Assembly: GCA_965651815.1 (NCBI GenBank)
Contig: CBFGTJ010000199.1
Location: 1-5,950 of the forward strand
Direction: 5' to 3'
DNA length: 5,950 nt
From: CBFGTJ01 sp965651815
GTDB taxonomy: Bacteria; Actinomycetota; Acidimicrobiia; Acidimicrobiales; Microtrichaceae
Of this stretch, positions 1 to 4,532 are shown in pieces. The first letter of the stretch is position 1. Every line of letters begins with the position of its first letter. The notes under the pieces were generated by a model. The model had not been told where the DNA came from. It saw nothing but the letters and a program-made list of their open reading frames with translations, and did no database searches. A program made the position numbers and the translations under genes.

Positions 1-1032
1 GAGATGGACATGCTGATCACCGCGGGGGAGCGGAAGGCCGTCGCGCTGATGTCGATGGCGCTCGCCGCGGTGGGGATCGAGGCGGAGAGCTACACCGGCA
101 GCCAGGCGGGTTTCGTCACCGACACGAACCACACGAACGCGAAGATCCTCGAGGTGCGCGCCGAGCGCGTGAAGGAGGCGATCGAGGCCGGACGGGTGCC
201 GGTGGTCGCCGGGTCGCAGGGCATGTCGACCGCCCGCGACGTCACCTTCCTCGGCCGGGGCGGGTCCGACACCACCGCGGTGGCGCTCGCCAGCGCGCTC
301 GGCGCGGACGCGTGCGAGCTCTACACCGACGTGTCCGGCGTGTTCACCACCGACCCCCGCGTCGTGTCGACGGCCCGCAAGATGCACCGCATCTCCTTCG
401 ACGAGATGCTCGAGATGACCGCGACCGGGTGCCCCAAGCCGGCGATGCGCTCCGTCGAGTACGCCCACCGCCAGCGGGTGCCGCTGCACGTGCGATCGGC
501 GTTCACGTGGGAGCCCGGCACCTGGGTCACCGAGGAGGATCCCGACATGGAACAGGCCGTCATCCGCGCGGTGGTCGCCGACCTCTCCGAGGCGAAGGTC
601 ACCGTGACCGGCGTGCCGGACCGGCCGGGCATCGCGGCGAACCTCTTCCGCCGGCTGGCCGACGCGGACGTCAACGTCGACATGATCGTGCAGAACGTCG
701 CCGAGGGCGGCATCACCGACATCTCGTTCACGGTGCCGCACGCGGACCTGGACCGGGCGCTGGAGATCTGCGAGGCCAAGCGCGCGGAGATCGGCGCCAC
801 GTCGGTCGAGGCGGACCACGAGATCGGCAAGGTCAGCGTGATCGGCGCCGGCATGAAGTCGAACCCGGGCGTCGCCGCGACGATGTTCGAGACGCTCGCC
901 GACAACGGCATCAACATCGAGATGATCTCGACCTCGGCGATCCGCATCTCGTGCGTGATCGCAGAGGACCAGACCGACCGTGCGGTGCAGGTGCTGCACG
1001 ACGTGTTCGAGCTCGACAAGACCGAGTTCTGA
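1..1032 (+). CDS. lysC: Aspartokinase (aspartate kinase), 3' partial, with two C-terminal ACT domains
   Basis: Catalyses ATP-dependent phosphorylation of L-aspartate to aspartyl-4-phosphate, the committed cytosolic step towards lysine (and diaminopimelate), threonine, methionine and isoleucine. The frame is open from base 1, so the real start lies upstream. By comparison with the roughly 420-residue Corynebacterium enzyme, about 75 N-terminal residues are missing. In the visible 343 residues, the kinase part (1-180) contains the family motifs MDMLITAGER, TGSQAG, GRGGSDTTAVAL (residues 85-96) and YTDVSGVFTTDPR (108-120). The ACT part (from about 183) contains SEAKVTVTGVPDRPGIA, NVDMIVQNV, GMKSNPGV and NIEMISTSAIRISC, the classic lysine/threonine feedback module. 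An in-frame ATG at 547 with a consensus ribosome site marks a probable separate beta subunit. The stop (1030-1032) lies 12 nt from the end of a convergent gene. Identity is near certain. Confidence 0.96.
   Translation, partial: EMDMLITAGERKAVALMSMALAAVGIEAESYTGSQAGFVTDTNHTNAKILEVRAERVKEAIEAGRVPVVAGSQGMSTARDVTFLGRGGSDTTAVALASALGADACELYTDVSGVFTTDPRVVSTARKMHRISFDEMLEMTATGCPKPAMRSVEYAHRQRVPLHVRSAFTWEPGTWVTEEDPDMEQAVIRAVVADLSEAKVTVTGVPDRPGIAANLFRRLADADVNVDMIVQNVAEGGITDISFTVPHADLDRALEICEAKRAEIGATSVEADHEIGKVSVIGAGMKSNPGVAATMFETLADNGINIEMISTSAIRISCVIAEDQTDRAVQVLHDVFELDKTEF
533..538 (+). promoter_or_regulatory. Internal Shine-Dalgarno for the aspartokinase beta subunit
   Basis: AGGAGG, preceded by G at 532, lies 8 nt before the in-frame ATG at 547. 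It is the strongest Shine-Dalgarno match seen before any start in the window. An internal start cannot be leaderless unless it has its own promoter, so a strong site here fits independent translation of the ACT-domain subunit. Confidence 0.7.
547..1032 (+). CDS. lysC: Probable aspartokinase beta (regulatory) subunit from an internal in-frame start
   Basis: This 161-residue product shares the frame and stop of aspartokinase and would start at the ATG at 547, beginning MEQAVIRAVVADLSEAKVTV. It consists almost only of the two ACT domains that bind lysine and threonine. In Corynebacterium glutamicum and Bacillus, aspartokinase is an alpha2beta2 enzyme whose beta subunit is translated from such an internal start. 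The C. glutamicum beta subunit is about 172 residues and starts just before the equivalent SEAKVTV motif. The sequence shows the ATG, the right place in the protein, and a consensus AGGAGG 8 nt upstream. That it is used is inferred. The alternative is that the purine-rich run only encodes the linker residues Glu-Glu-Asp. Confidence 0.75.
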   Translation: MEQAVIRAVVADLSEAKVTVTGVPDRPGIAANLFRRLADADVNVDMIVQNVAEGGITDISFTVPHADLDRALEICEAKRAEIGATSVEADHEIGKVSVIGAGMKSNPGVAATMFETLADNGINIEMISTSAIRISCVIAEDQTDRAVQVLHDVFELDKTEF

Positions 1033-1044
1033 GCCGGGCGCCGG

Positions 1045-1797
1045 TCAGCGCCCGCCCCTCACGACGTCCCGCGCTCCACGCATGGGCGGCGCGACGGGGC
1101 GCACGTCGACGACGGGCTCGTCCGCCGGGCGGGTGCGCAGCACCGACCACCAGTACCAGCTGATCCACGCCGCACCCACGACCACCACGCCGCGCTGGAA
1201 CGCGCCCGCGCCCGCGGCCTCCCACGAGCGCGAGGGTGACAGGGCGGCGAGCACCGAGCAGGCGGAGATCATCCCCGCGCACGCGGTGGCGCACCACCCC
1301 GAGACCCTCGCCGCCCGATCGCGGCCGAGCTGGTGCAGCGCCGCGCGACCGGCGAGGCACATGCCCGCCGTGGCGCCGACCGCGAGCACCCCGGCGACCG
1401 CGTGGATCCGTGCCGGGACGGACATGAGCTCCGGGACCACGGCGCCCGGCGGGTAGTTGGGCGTCGGGTCCATCGGGAACGCCGCGGCGACGACGAGCGT
1501 GGTGGCGAACACCGCCACCGCGGCCGCCACGCCGGGACCCGTGCCGAGCAGCCGTGATCGTCGGTGGATCGCCACCGACGCGAGGAGCAGGACCGCCCCG
1601 CAGGTCGCGAGGTTGAGCGTCCCGACCCAGCCACGGTCCCCGTGGCTCAACAGGCTCACCCAGTGCCGCGCGAGCTCGTAACCGTCGGCGCGGGTCGCGC
1701 CGTCGAGCGTCGAGACGACGACGAGCGCGACCCAGGCCACGGGGCCCGAGCCCGCGCCGATGACGTCCGACAAGTCGGACCAACCTTCCCTTCCCAC
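1045..1797 (-). CDS. DUF998-family polytopic membrane protein
   Basis: A 250-residue integral membrane protein with about six hydrophobic segments near residues 12-31, 57-76, 88-107, 128-150, 166-186 and 203-220, and a short charged C-terminal tail. Two motifs typical of DUF998 proteins are present: a LLSHGDRGWVGTLNL stretch (49-63), matching the usual LS-x-G-x-x-GW-x-x-TLN, and FPMDPTPNYPPG (107-118), followed by RIHAVAG (130-136). The family's function is unknown and no catalytic role can be assigned. The gene is antisense between lysC and asd, convergent with the former and divergent from the latter. The start is uncertain. GTG at 1797 is used here, with a TTGACA box about 33 bp upstream. 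A TTG at 1773 with GGGAAGG 10 nt before it is an alternative and would remove eight residues without touching a membrane segment. Confidence 0.82.
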   Translation of the reverse strand: MGREGWSDLSDVIGAGSGPVAWVALVVVSTLDGATRADGYELARHWVSLLSHGDRGWVGTLNLATCGAVLLLASVAIHRRSRLLGTGPGVAAAVAVFATTLVVAAAFPMDPTPNYPPGAVVPELMSVPARIHAVAGVLAVGATAGMCLAGRAALHQLGRDRAARVSGWCATACAGMISACSVLAALSPSRSWEAAGAGAFQRGVVVVGAAWISWYWWSVLRTRPADEPVVDVRPVAPPMRGARDVVRGGR

Positions 1798-1799
1798 GG

Positions 1800-1817
1800 G
1801 TTGACATGTTTGTCAAC
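1800..1817. promoter_or_regulatory. Palindromic operator-like site GTTGACA-N4-TGTCAAC
   Basis: A perfect inverted repeat with 7-bp arms and a 4-nt spacer lies 3 bp from the GTG start of the DUF998 gene. A third half-site, TGTCAAC, occurs at 1830-1836, in the same orientation as the right arm and 19 bp from it. On the minus strand that third half-site reads TTGACA at 1835-1830. With an 18-bp spacer to AAACAT (1811-1806) it is placed to start transcription at about the GTG codon. The dyad would then overlie the -10 element, as repressor sites often do. The palindrome is plain in the sequence. The binding protein (possibly a TetR- or MarR-type dimer) and the promoter role are inferred. Confidence 0.55.
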
Positions 1818-1909
1818 GGCTGGTTGTGGTGTCAACCTCCTCGCCGCGCGCCCGACGCGGGGGCACGGCGAGGGCAGGAAGCCGATGGGGCCCGGTCGGG
1901 CACGGCCGG

Positions 1910-1915
1910 TAGCCT
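1910..1915 (+). promoter_or_regulatory. -10 box for leaderless asd transcript
   Basis: TAGCCT fits the actinobacterial TANNNT -10 consensus. It ends 8 nt before the asd ATG, so transcription would start at or within a base or two of the start codon. No Shine-Dalgarno is seen upstream of this ATG, and no good -35 box was found, both compatible with a leaderless promoter. Confidence 0.5.
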
Positions 1916-1923
1916 CGGGGGCC

Positions 1924-2964
1924 ATGGACCTCCCCCAGAACCCCACCGTCGCGGTCGTCGGCGCCACCGGCCAGGTCGGCGGAGTGATGCGGCGGCTGCT
2001 CGAGGAGCGGGACTTCCCCGTCGGCAGGATCCGGTACTTCGCGTCCGCGCGCTCGGCCGGCACCACGCTGCCCTGGAAGGGCGAGCAGGTCGAGGTGGAG
2101 GACACCGCCACCGCCGACTTCTCCGGTGTCGACCTGGCGCTGTTCTCCGCCGGCGGGGCGACCTCCCGCGAGTACGCCCCGAAGGTCGCCGCGGCGGGGG
2201 CGATCGTCATCGACAACTCCTCGGCGTGGCGCCTCGACCCCGAGGTGCCCCTCGTCGTCGCGGAGGTCAACCCGCACGCGCTCGACTCGATCCCCAAGGG
2301 CATCGTCGCCAACCCGAACTGCACGACGATGGCGTTCATGCCCGTCATCAAGCCGCTGGCCGTCGAGGCGGGCCTCGTGCGGCTGGTCGTGAGCACCTAC
2401 CAGGCGGTCTCCGGCGCCGGGCTGGCGGGGGTGGAGGAGCTGGCGAGCCAGGTGGCCGCCGCCGGCGACAAGGCGACCGAGCTGGCCCTCGACGGCCGTG
2501 CGGTGACGATGCCGGCCCCGGAGAAGTTCGTGAAGCCGATCGCGTACGACGTCGTGCCCCTCGCGGGGTCGATCGTGGACGACGGGTCCGGCGAGACCGA
2601 CGAGGAGCAGAAGCTCCGCAACGAGAGCCGCAAGATCCTCGACCTGCCGGACCTGCGGGTGTCGGGCACCTGCGTGCGCGTGCCGGTGTTCACCGGGCAC
2701 TCCCTGTCGATCAACGCGGAGTTCGAGCGCCCGATCACCCCGGAGCGCGCCCGCGAGATCCTGGCCGACGCCCCCGGCGTGGAGCTGAGCGACGTGCCGA
2801 CGCCGCTCGAGGCCGCGGGCTCGGACCCCTCCTACGTGGGGCGGATCCGCAAGGACCAGTCCGTCGACAACGGGCTCGTGCTCTTCGTCTCGAACGACAA
2901 CCTCCGCAAGGGGGCGGCGCTCAACACGATCCAGATCGCGGAGGTCCTGCTCTCCCGGAGCTGA
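1924..2964 (+). CDS. asd: Aspartate-semialdehyde dehydrogenase
   Basis: Reduces aspartyl-4-phosphate to L-aspartate-4-semialdehyde with NADPH, the second step of the aspartate pathway, using the product of the upstream lysC. The 346-residue length is normal. The N-terminal Rossmann fold has the NADP-binding VAVVGATGQVGG (9-20). The catalytic cysteine is Cys133 in NPNCTT. Gln160 lies in STYQAVSGAG, Arg253 binds substrate in the family, and His259 in FTGHS is the general acid-base residue. EKFVKPIAYDVVP and ETDEEQK are typical of the Gram-positive type. ATG 1924 is chosen because it places the start eight residues before the nucleotide-binding strand and follows a -10 box at leaderless spacing. 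An in-frame ATG at 1885 with AGGA upstream would add 13 residues and is less likely. Its end is convergent with the MazG-like gene. Confidence 0.97.
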   Translation: MDLPQNPTVAVVGATGQVGGVMRRLLEERDFPVGRIRYFASARSAGTTLPWKGEQVEVEDTATADFSGVDLALFSAGGATSREYAPKVAAAGAIVIDNSSAWRLDPEVPLVVAEVNPHALDSIPKGIVANPNCTTMAFMPVIKPLAVEAGLVRLVVSTYQAVSGAGLAGVEELASQVAAAGDKATELALDGRAVTMPAPEKFVKPIAYDVVPLAGSIVDDGSGETDEEQKLRNESRKILDLPDLRVSGTCVRVPVFTGHSLSINAEFERPITPERAREILADAPGVELSDVPTPLEAAGSDPSYVGRIRKDQSVDNGLVLFVSNDNLRKGAALNTIQIAEVLLSRS

Positions 2965-3009
2965 CCCTCACCGAGTCGACCCTCACAGAGTCGACCGTCA
3001 CAGGGGCGG
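2965..3009. repeat. 15-bp tandem repeat, about three copies, at the convergent gene ends
   Basis: CCCTCACCGAGTCGA (2965-2979) is followed directly by a copy differing at one base (2980-2994) and a degenerate third copy (2995-3009; 11 of 15 match the second). The array begins right after the asd stop and runs into the last codons of the opposing MazG-like gene. Each full copy together with the next base gives GTCGAC, and the two GTCGAC sites (2975-2980, 2990-2995) could pair as a 6-bp stem with a 9-nt loop. That could help transcripts end in both directions. There is no T-tract, so a terminator role is only a guess. Confidence 0.6.
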
Positions 3010-3252
3010 GTCGGTCACGTACCGGTTCGCGGCCTCCTCGAGGGACAGCCCGAGCTGGTTCGCGAGCGACGCGAGCCACGCGAGCACGTCACCGAGCTCG
3101 TGGAGCTGCTGCTCCCGGCTGCCCTTGCGCACCGCCTGGGCCAGCTCGCCGAGCTCCTCGCAGAGCCACGCCACCGTCGAGGGCACGCCTCGCGCCCGGT
3201 CGGCCTCGCCGTAGAGGTCGTCCATCAGCTGCTGGAACGCGGTGATCTCCAC
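2998..3252 (-). CDS. Small MazG-like nucleotide pyrophosphohydrolase
   Basis: An 84-residue all-alpha protein of the MazG-like NTP pyrophosphohydrolase family, which hydrolyses (d)NTPs to the monophosphate and pyrophosphate and often clears non-canonical nucleotides. The metal-binding signature is intact: EELGE (Glu32, Glu33, Glu36) on one helix and ELGD (Glu52, Asp55) on the next, followed by VLAWLASLANQLGLSLEEAA, the usual helix and turn. The length suits the single-domain short form rather than the tandem-domain MazG of about 260 residues. Its substrate cannot be read from sequence. The start is GTG at 3252, without a Shine-Dalgarno but 7 nt after a TACGGT -10 box, suggesting a leaderless transcript. 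It lies 36 nt downstream of the CAP-domain gene on the same strand, so read-through from that gene is also possible. Confidence 0.88.
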   Translation of the reverse strand: MEITAFQQLMDDLYGEADRARGVPSTVAWLCEELGELAQAVRKGSREQQLHELGDVLAWLASLANQLGLSLEEAANRYVTDPPL

Positions 3253-3259
3253 GGCGCCG

Positions 3260-3265
3260 ACCGTA
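3260..3265 (-). promoter_or_regulatory. -10 box for leaderless MazG-like transcript
   Basis: On the minus strand TACGGT (TANNNT) ends 7 nt before the GTG start, in the short gap after the CAP-domain gene. No clear -35 box and no Shine-Dalgarno were seen. The same geometry recurs at other genes of the window, which supports the call. Confidence 0.45.
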
Positions 3266-3288
3266 GACGGCCGGTGGTCGGGGTCCGG

Positions 3289-3798
3289 TCAGGCCTTCAT
3301 GAACACCTGGACGGTGAAGACCATCCGGTGCCCGCCGCAGCGGCCCCACACGGCGCCGGTGCCGACGTAGTTGTAGGCGCGGTCGAGGATGTTGGCCCGG
3401 TGGCCGGGCGAGGCCATGTAGGCGTTGTGCACCGCGGTGATGGAGCCGCCGCGGCCGACGTTCTCACCCAGCTTGCGCCAGTTCTTCGGGGCGCCGTCCG
3501 CGAGGCGGGAGTGGAAGATCCGGCACTGGTCCCGCATCTTGGCCGCCCACTGGTCGGCCTTGTGGTTGAGCTGGCCGTGCTCCCGCAGCGCCGGGAGGCC
3601 GTGCTGCGCGCGGCTGTGGTTGATCGCGTTCATGACCGCGAGCCGGTCCGCGCGCGTCGTCTCGCAGGAGGTGAGGACGCCGGAGAGCAGCGTGACCGCG
3701 ACCAGCGCGGCGGCCACGCTGGTCAGCCGGCGTCGGGCCGGGCGCGGCGCGGGCGCGGTGGTGATGTCGCGGGTGCGGGTCCGGGGGATCGCAGCCAT
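3289..3798 (-). CDS. Exported CAP/SCP-domain (YkwD-like) protein, probable lipoprotein
   Basis: A 169-residue secreted protein. The N-terminus has a long arginine-rich region (residues 6-24), a hydrophobic core (25-41) and a lipobox LTSC with Cys45. This predicts lipoprotein signal peptidase cleavage and anchoring on the outer face of the membrane. The rest is a CAP (cysteine-rich secretory/antigen 5/PR-1) domain: MNAINHSRAQHGLPAL, His96, GENVG with Glu112, and SPGHRANIL with His133. His96, Glu112 and His133 match the conserved CAP cleft residues. Cys92 and Cys154 could form a disulfide. Bacterial CAP proteins of the YkwD type have been linked to cell-wall or spore-coat processes, but no reaction can be stated here. 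ATG 3798 is the best start because it keeps the charged n-region. No Shine-Dalgarno is seen, and GATACC about 6 nt upstream is a weak -10 candidate. Confidence 0.9.
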   Translation of the reverse strand: MAAIPRTRTRDITTAPAPRPARRRLTSVAAALVAVTLLSGVLTSCETTRADRLAVMNAINHSRAQHGLPALREHGQLNHKADQWAAKMRDQCRIFHSRLADGAPKNWRKLGENVGRGGSITAVHNAYMASPGHRANILDRAYNYVGTGAVWGRCGGHRMVFTVQVFMKA

Positions 3799-3858
3799 GG
3801 TTCAGGTATCGCCCGGGCCGCCGCGGACCTTGAACTTCGATCGGTCCCCGAACGCGGA

Positions 3859-3883
3859 TCACCCGGCCACGAGGGCCGGGTGA
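3859..3883 (-). terminator. Hairpin downstream of tRNA-Pro, probable terminator
   Basis: A perfect 10-bp stem (TCACCCGGCC with GGCCGGGTGA) closes a 5-nt loop. On the minus strand it begins 9 nt after the tRNA's CCA end, where a tRNA terminator would be expected, and before the CAP-domain gene. It lacks a run of T, as is common for candidate terminators in very GC-rich actinobacteria, so termination is inferred from stem and position only. Confidence 0.55.
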
Positions 3884-3892
3884 CACCTGGTC

Positions 3893-3969
3893 TGGTCGGG
3901 TGGGGGAGATTTGAACTCCCGGCCTCCTCGTCCCGAACGAGGCGCGCTACCAAGCTGCGCCACCACCCG
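3893..3969 (-). tRNA. tRNA-Pro (anticodon CGG), CCA end encoded
   Basis: The complete cloverleaf can be read on the minus strand, 77 nt including CCA. The acceptor stem CGGGTGG pairs with CCACCCG in all seven positions. The D-stem is GCGC/GCGC around AGCTTGGTA. The anticodon stem CCTCG/CGAGG holds the loop TTCGGGA, giving anticodon CGG, which reads the proline codon CCG. The variable region is AGGCC. The T-stem GGGAG/CTCCC holds the loop TTCAAAT. The discriminator is A, followed by an encoded CCA. CCG is likely a heavily used proline codon in so GC-rich a genome. Confidence 0.97.
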
Positions 3970-3982
3970 CTGTCGCCCTGCC

Positions 3983-3988
3983 ATCGTA
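3983..3988 (-). promoter_or_regulatory. -10 box of the tRNA-Pro promoter
   Basis: TACGAT on the minus strand ends 13 nt before the mature tRNA 5' end. That predicts transcription starting about 6-7 nt before the tRNA, a short leader for RNase P to remove. An 18-bp spacer upstream leads to TTTCCG (4012-4007), a poor -35 match. Confidence 0.55.
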
Positions 3989-4028
3989 CCGGCCGCGGCC
4001 GTGCGGCGGAAACGCGATCGGGCGACGC

Positions 4029-4475
4029 TCAGCCGGCCGCCGCGGCGTCCGGCTCGGACGGCGCCATCACCGGTGCCGAAGGGCCGTCCGCGTACTCGTC
4101 GCCGCGCAGCACCGCCTCGGCGGCCCGCCGCAGGCGCAGCGGGTCGAGCGGCTTGATGATCCAGCCATCCGCGCCCGACCGACGGGCGAGGAAGACGTCC
4201 GCGACGCGGTCCAGCAGGATCAGGACCTTCTGCTCCTCGAGGCGCCCGAAGCTCTCCTCGTTCCGCAGCTCGAGGCAGGTGGCGACGCCACCCATGTTGC
4301 CGATCTGCAGGTCGAGCACCACGAGGTCGGGTGCGAGCTCCTGCACCGCGGCGAGCACCTCCCTGCCGCTGCGGACGCGGGCGATGGTGACACCCGGTTC
4401 TGCGAGGGCCGCCTCGACGTCGTCGAGCACGCGGTCCGCGTCGGTCGCGAGGAGGATCGTGCGGGGCTCGGACAC
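4029..4475 (-). CDS. Stand-alone response-regulator receiver, atypical
   Basis: A 148-residue protein with one CheY-like receiver (about 6-124) and a disordered Ala/Pro/Asp-rich tail, with no DNA-binding or enzymatic output domain. The likely phospho-acceptor is Asp55 in VVLDLQIGN. Asp12 fills one acidic-pocket position, but the neighbouring residue usually acidic is Thr11. Lys108 in WIIKP is the conserved lysine. The switch Thr/Ser position holds Leu88 (VLILLD), so normal signalling is doubtful. The upstream partner and target are unknown, but the gene follows the ArsA-like pair on the same strand and may act with it. GTG 4475 is chosen because TATCGT lies 7 nt upstream, giving a leaderless transcript. 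An in-frame GTG at 4508 would place that box inside the coding region and add 11 residues lacking any family match. Confidence 0.85.
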   Translation of the reverse strand: MSEPRTILLATDADRVLDDVEAALAEPGVTIARVRSGREVLAAVQELAPDLVVLDLQIGNMGGVATCLELRNEESFGRLEEQKVLILLDRVADVFLARRSGADGWIIKPLDPLRLRRAAEAVLRGDEYADGPSAPVMAPSEPDAAAAG

Positions 4476-4482
4476 GCCGGGG

Positions 4483-4488
4483 ACGATA
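4483..4488 (-). promoter_or_regulatory. -10 box for leaderless receiver transcript
   Basis: On the minus strand TATCGT fits TANNNT and ends 7 nt before the GTG at 4475. No Shine-Dalgarno precedes that start. This box decides the choice of start for the receiver gene and suggests transcription separate from the ATPase operon upstream. Confidence 0.5.
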
Positions 4489-4503
4489 GCTCGCCCGCCC
4501 GAC

Positions 4504-4531
4504 CGCACCCCAGTCCCGACGGGGCGGTGCG
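4504..4531 (-). terminator. Hairpin just after the ArsA-like gene, possible terminator
   Basis: CGCACC (4504-4509) pairs with GGTGCG (4526-4531). Two further C-G pairs lie beyond a single-base bulge, around an 11-nt loop. The stem starts 1 nt past the ATPase stop codon on the minus strand and lies before the receiver's -10 box. There is no T-tract. It may end or attenuate the ATPase transcript. Confidence 0.35.
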
Positions 4532-4532
4532 A

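Larger units (their letters stand above)
1798..1923. promoter_or_regulatory. Divergent promoter region between the DUF998 gene and asd
   Basis: This 126-bp stretch without a gene holds signals for both directions. Near the DUF998 start are TTGACA boxes on both strands forming a palindrome (separate entry). Near asd is a leaderless-type -10 box (separate entry). A 9-bp direct repeat, GGGCACGGC, occurs at 1861-1869 and 1898-1906, but at this GC content it may be chance. No RNA gene or further coding region was seen. Confidence 0.6.

Noticed and set aside
1034..1044. CCGG-GCG-CCGG inverted repeat between the convergent lysC and DUF998 stops
   Set aside because: The stem is only 4 bp with a 3-nt loop and no T-tract, too weak to call a terminator.
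1885..1923. Upstream in-frame ATG for asd with AGGA before it
   Set aside because: It would add 13 residues not typical of the family, and the leaderless -10 box at 1910-1915 would fall inside the gene. It is kept as a second choice.
2965..3009. CRISPR-like array
   Set aside because: The units are 15 bp and directly adjacent with no spacers, so this is a simple tandem repeat.
1806..3245. Long plus-strand open frame overlapping asd
   Set aside because: It is a shifted frame of asd with Arg/Gly-rich translation. The asd frame has all catalytic motifs.
3991..4000. GGCCGCGGCC palindrome
   Set aside because: It lies in the tRNA promoter spacer, has no loop and is made only of G and C, so it is easily a chance event at this base composition.
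4473..4508. Longer start (GTG 4508) for the receiver
   Set aside because: The extra 11 residues match nothing in receivers, and the TATCGT box places transcription start at the later GTG.
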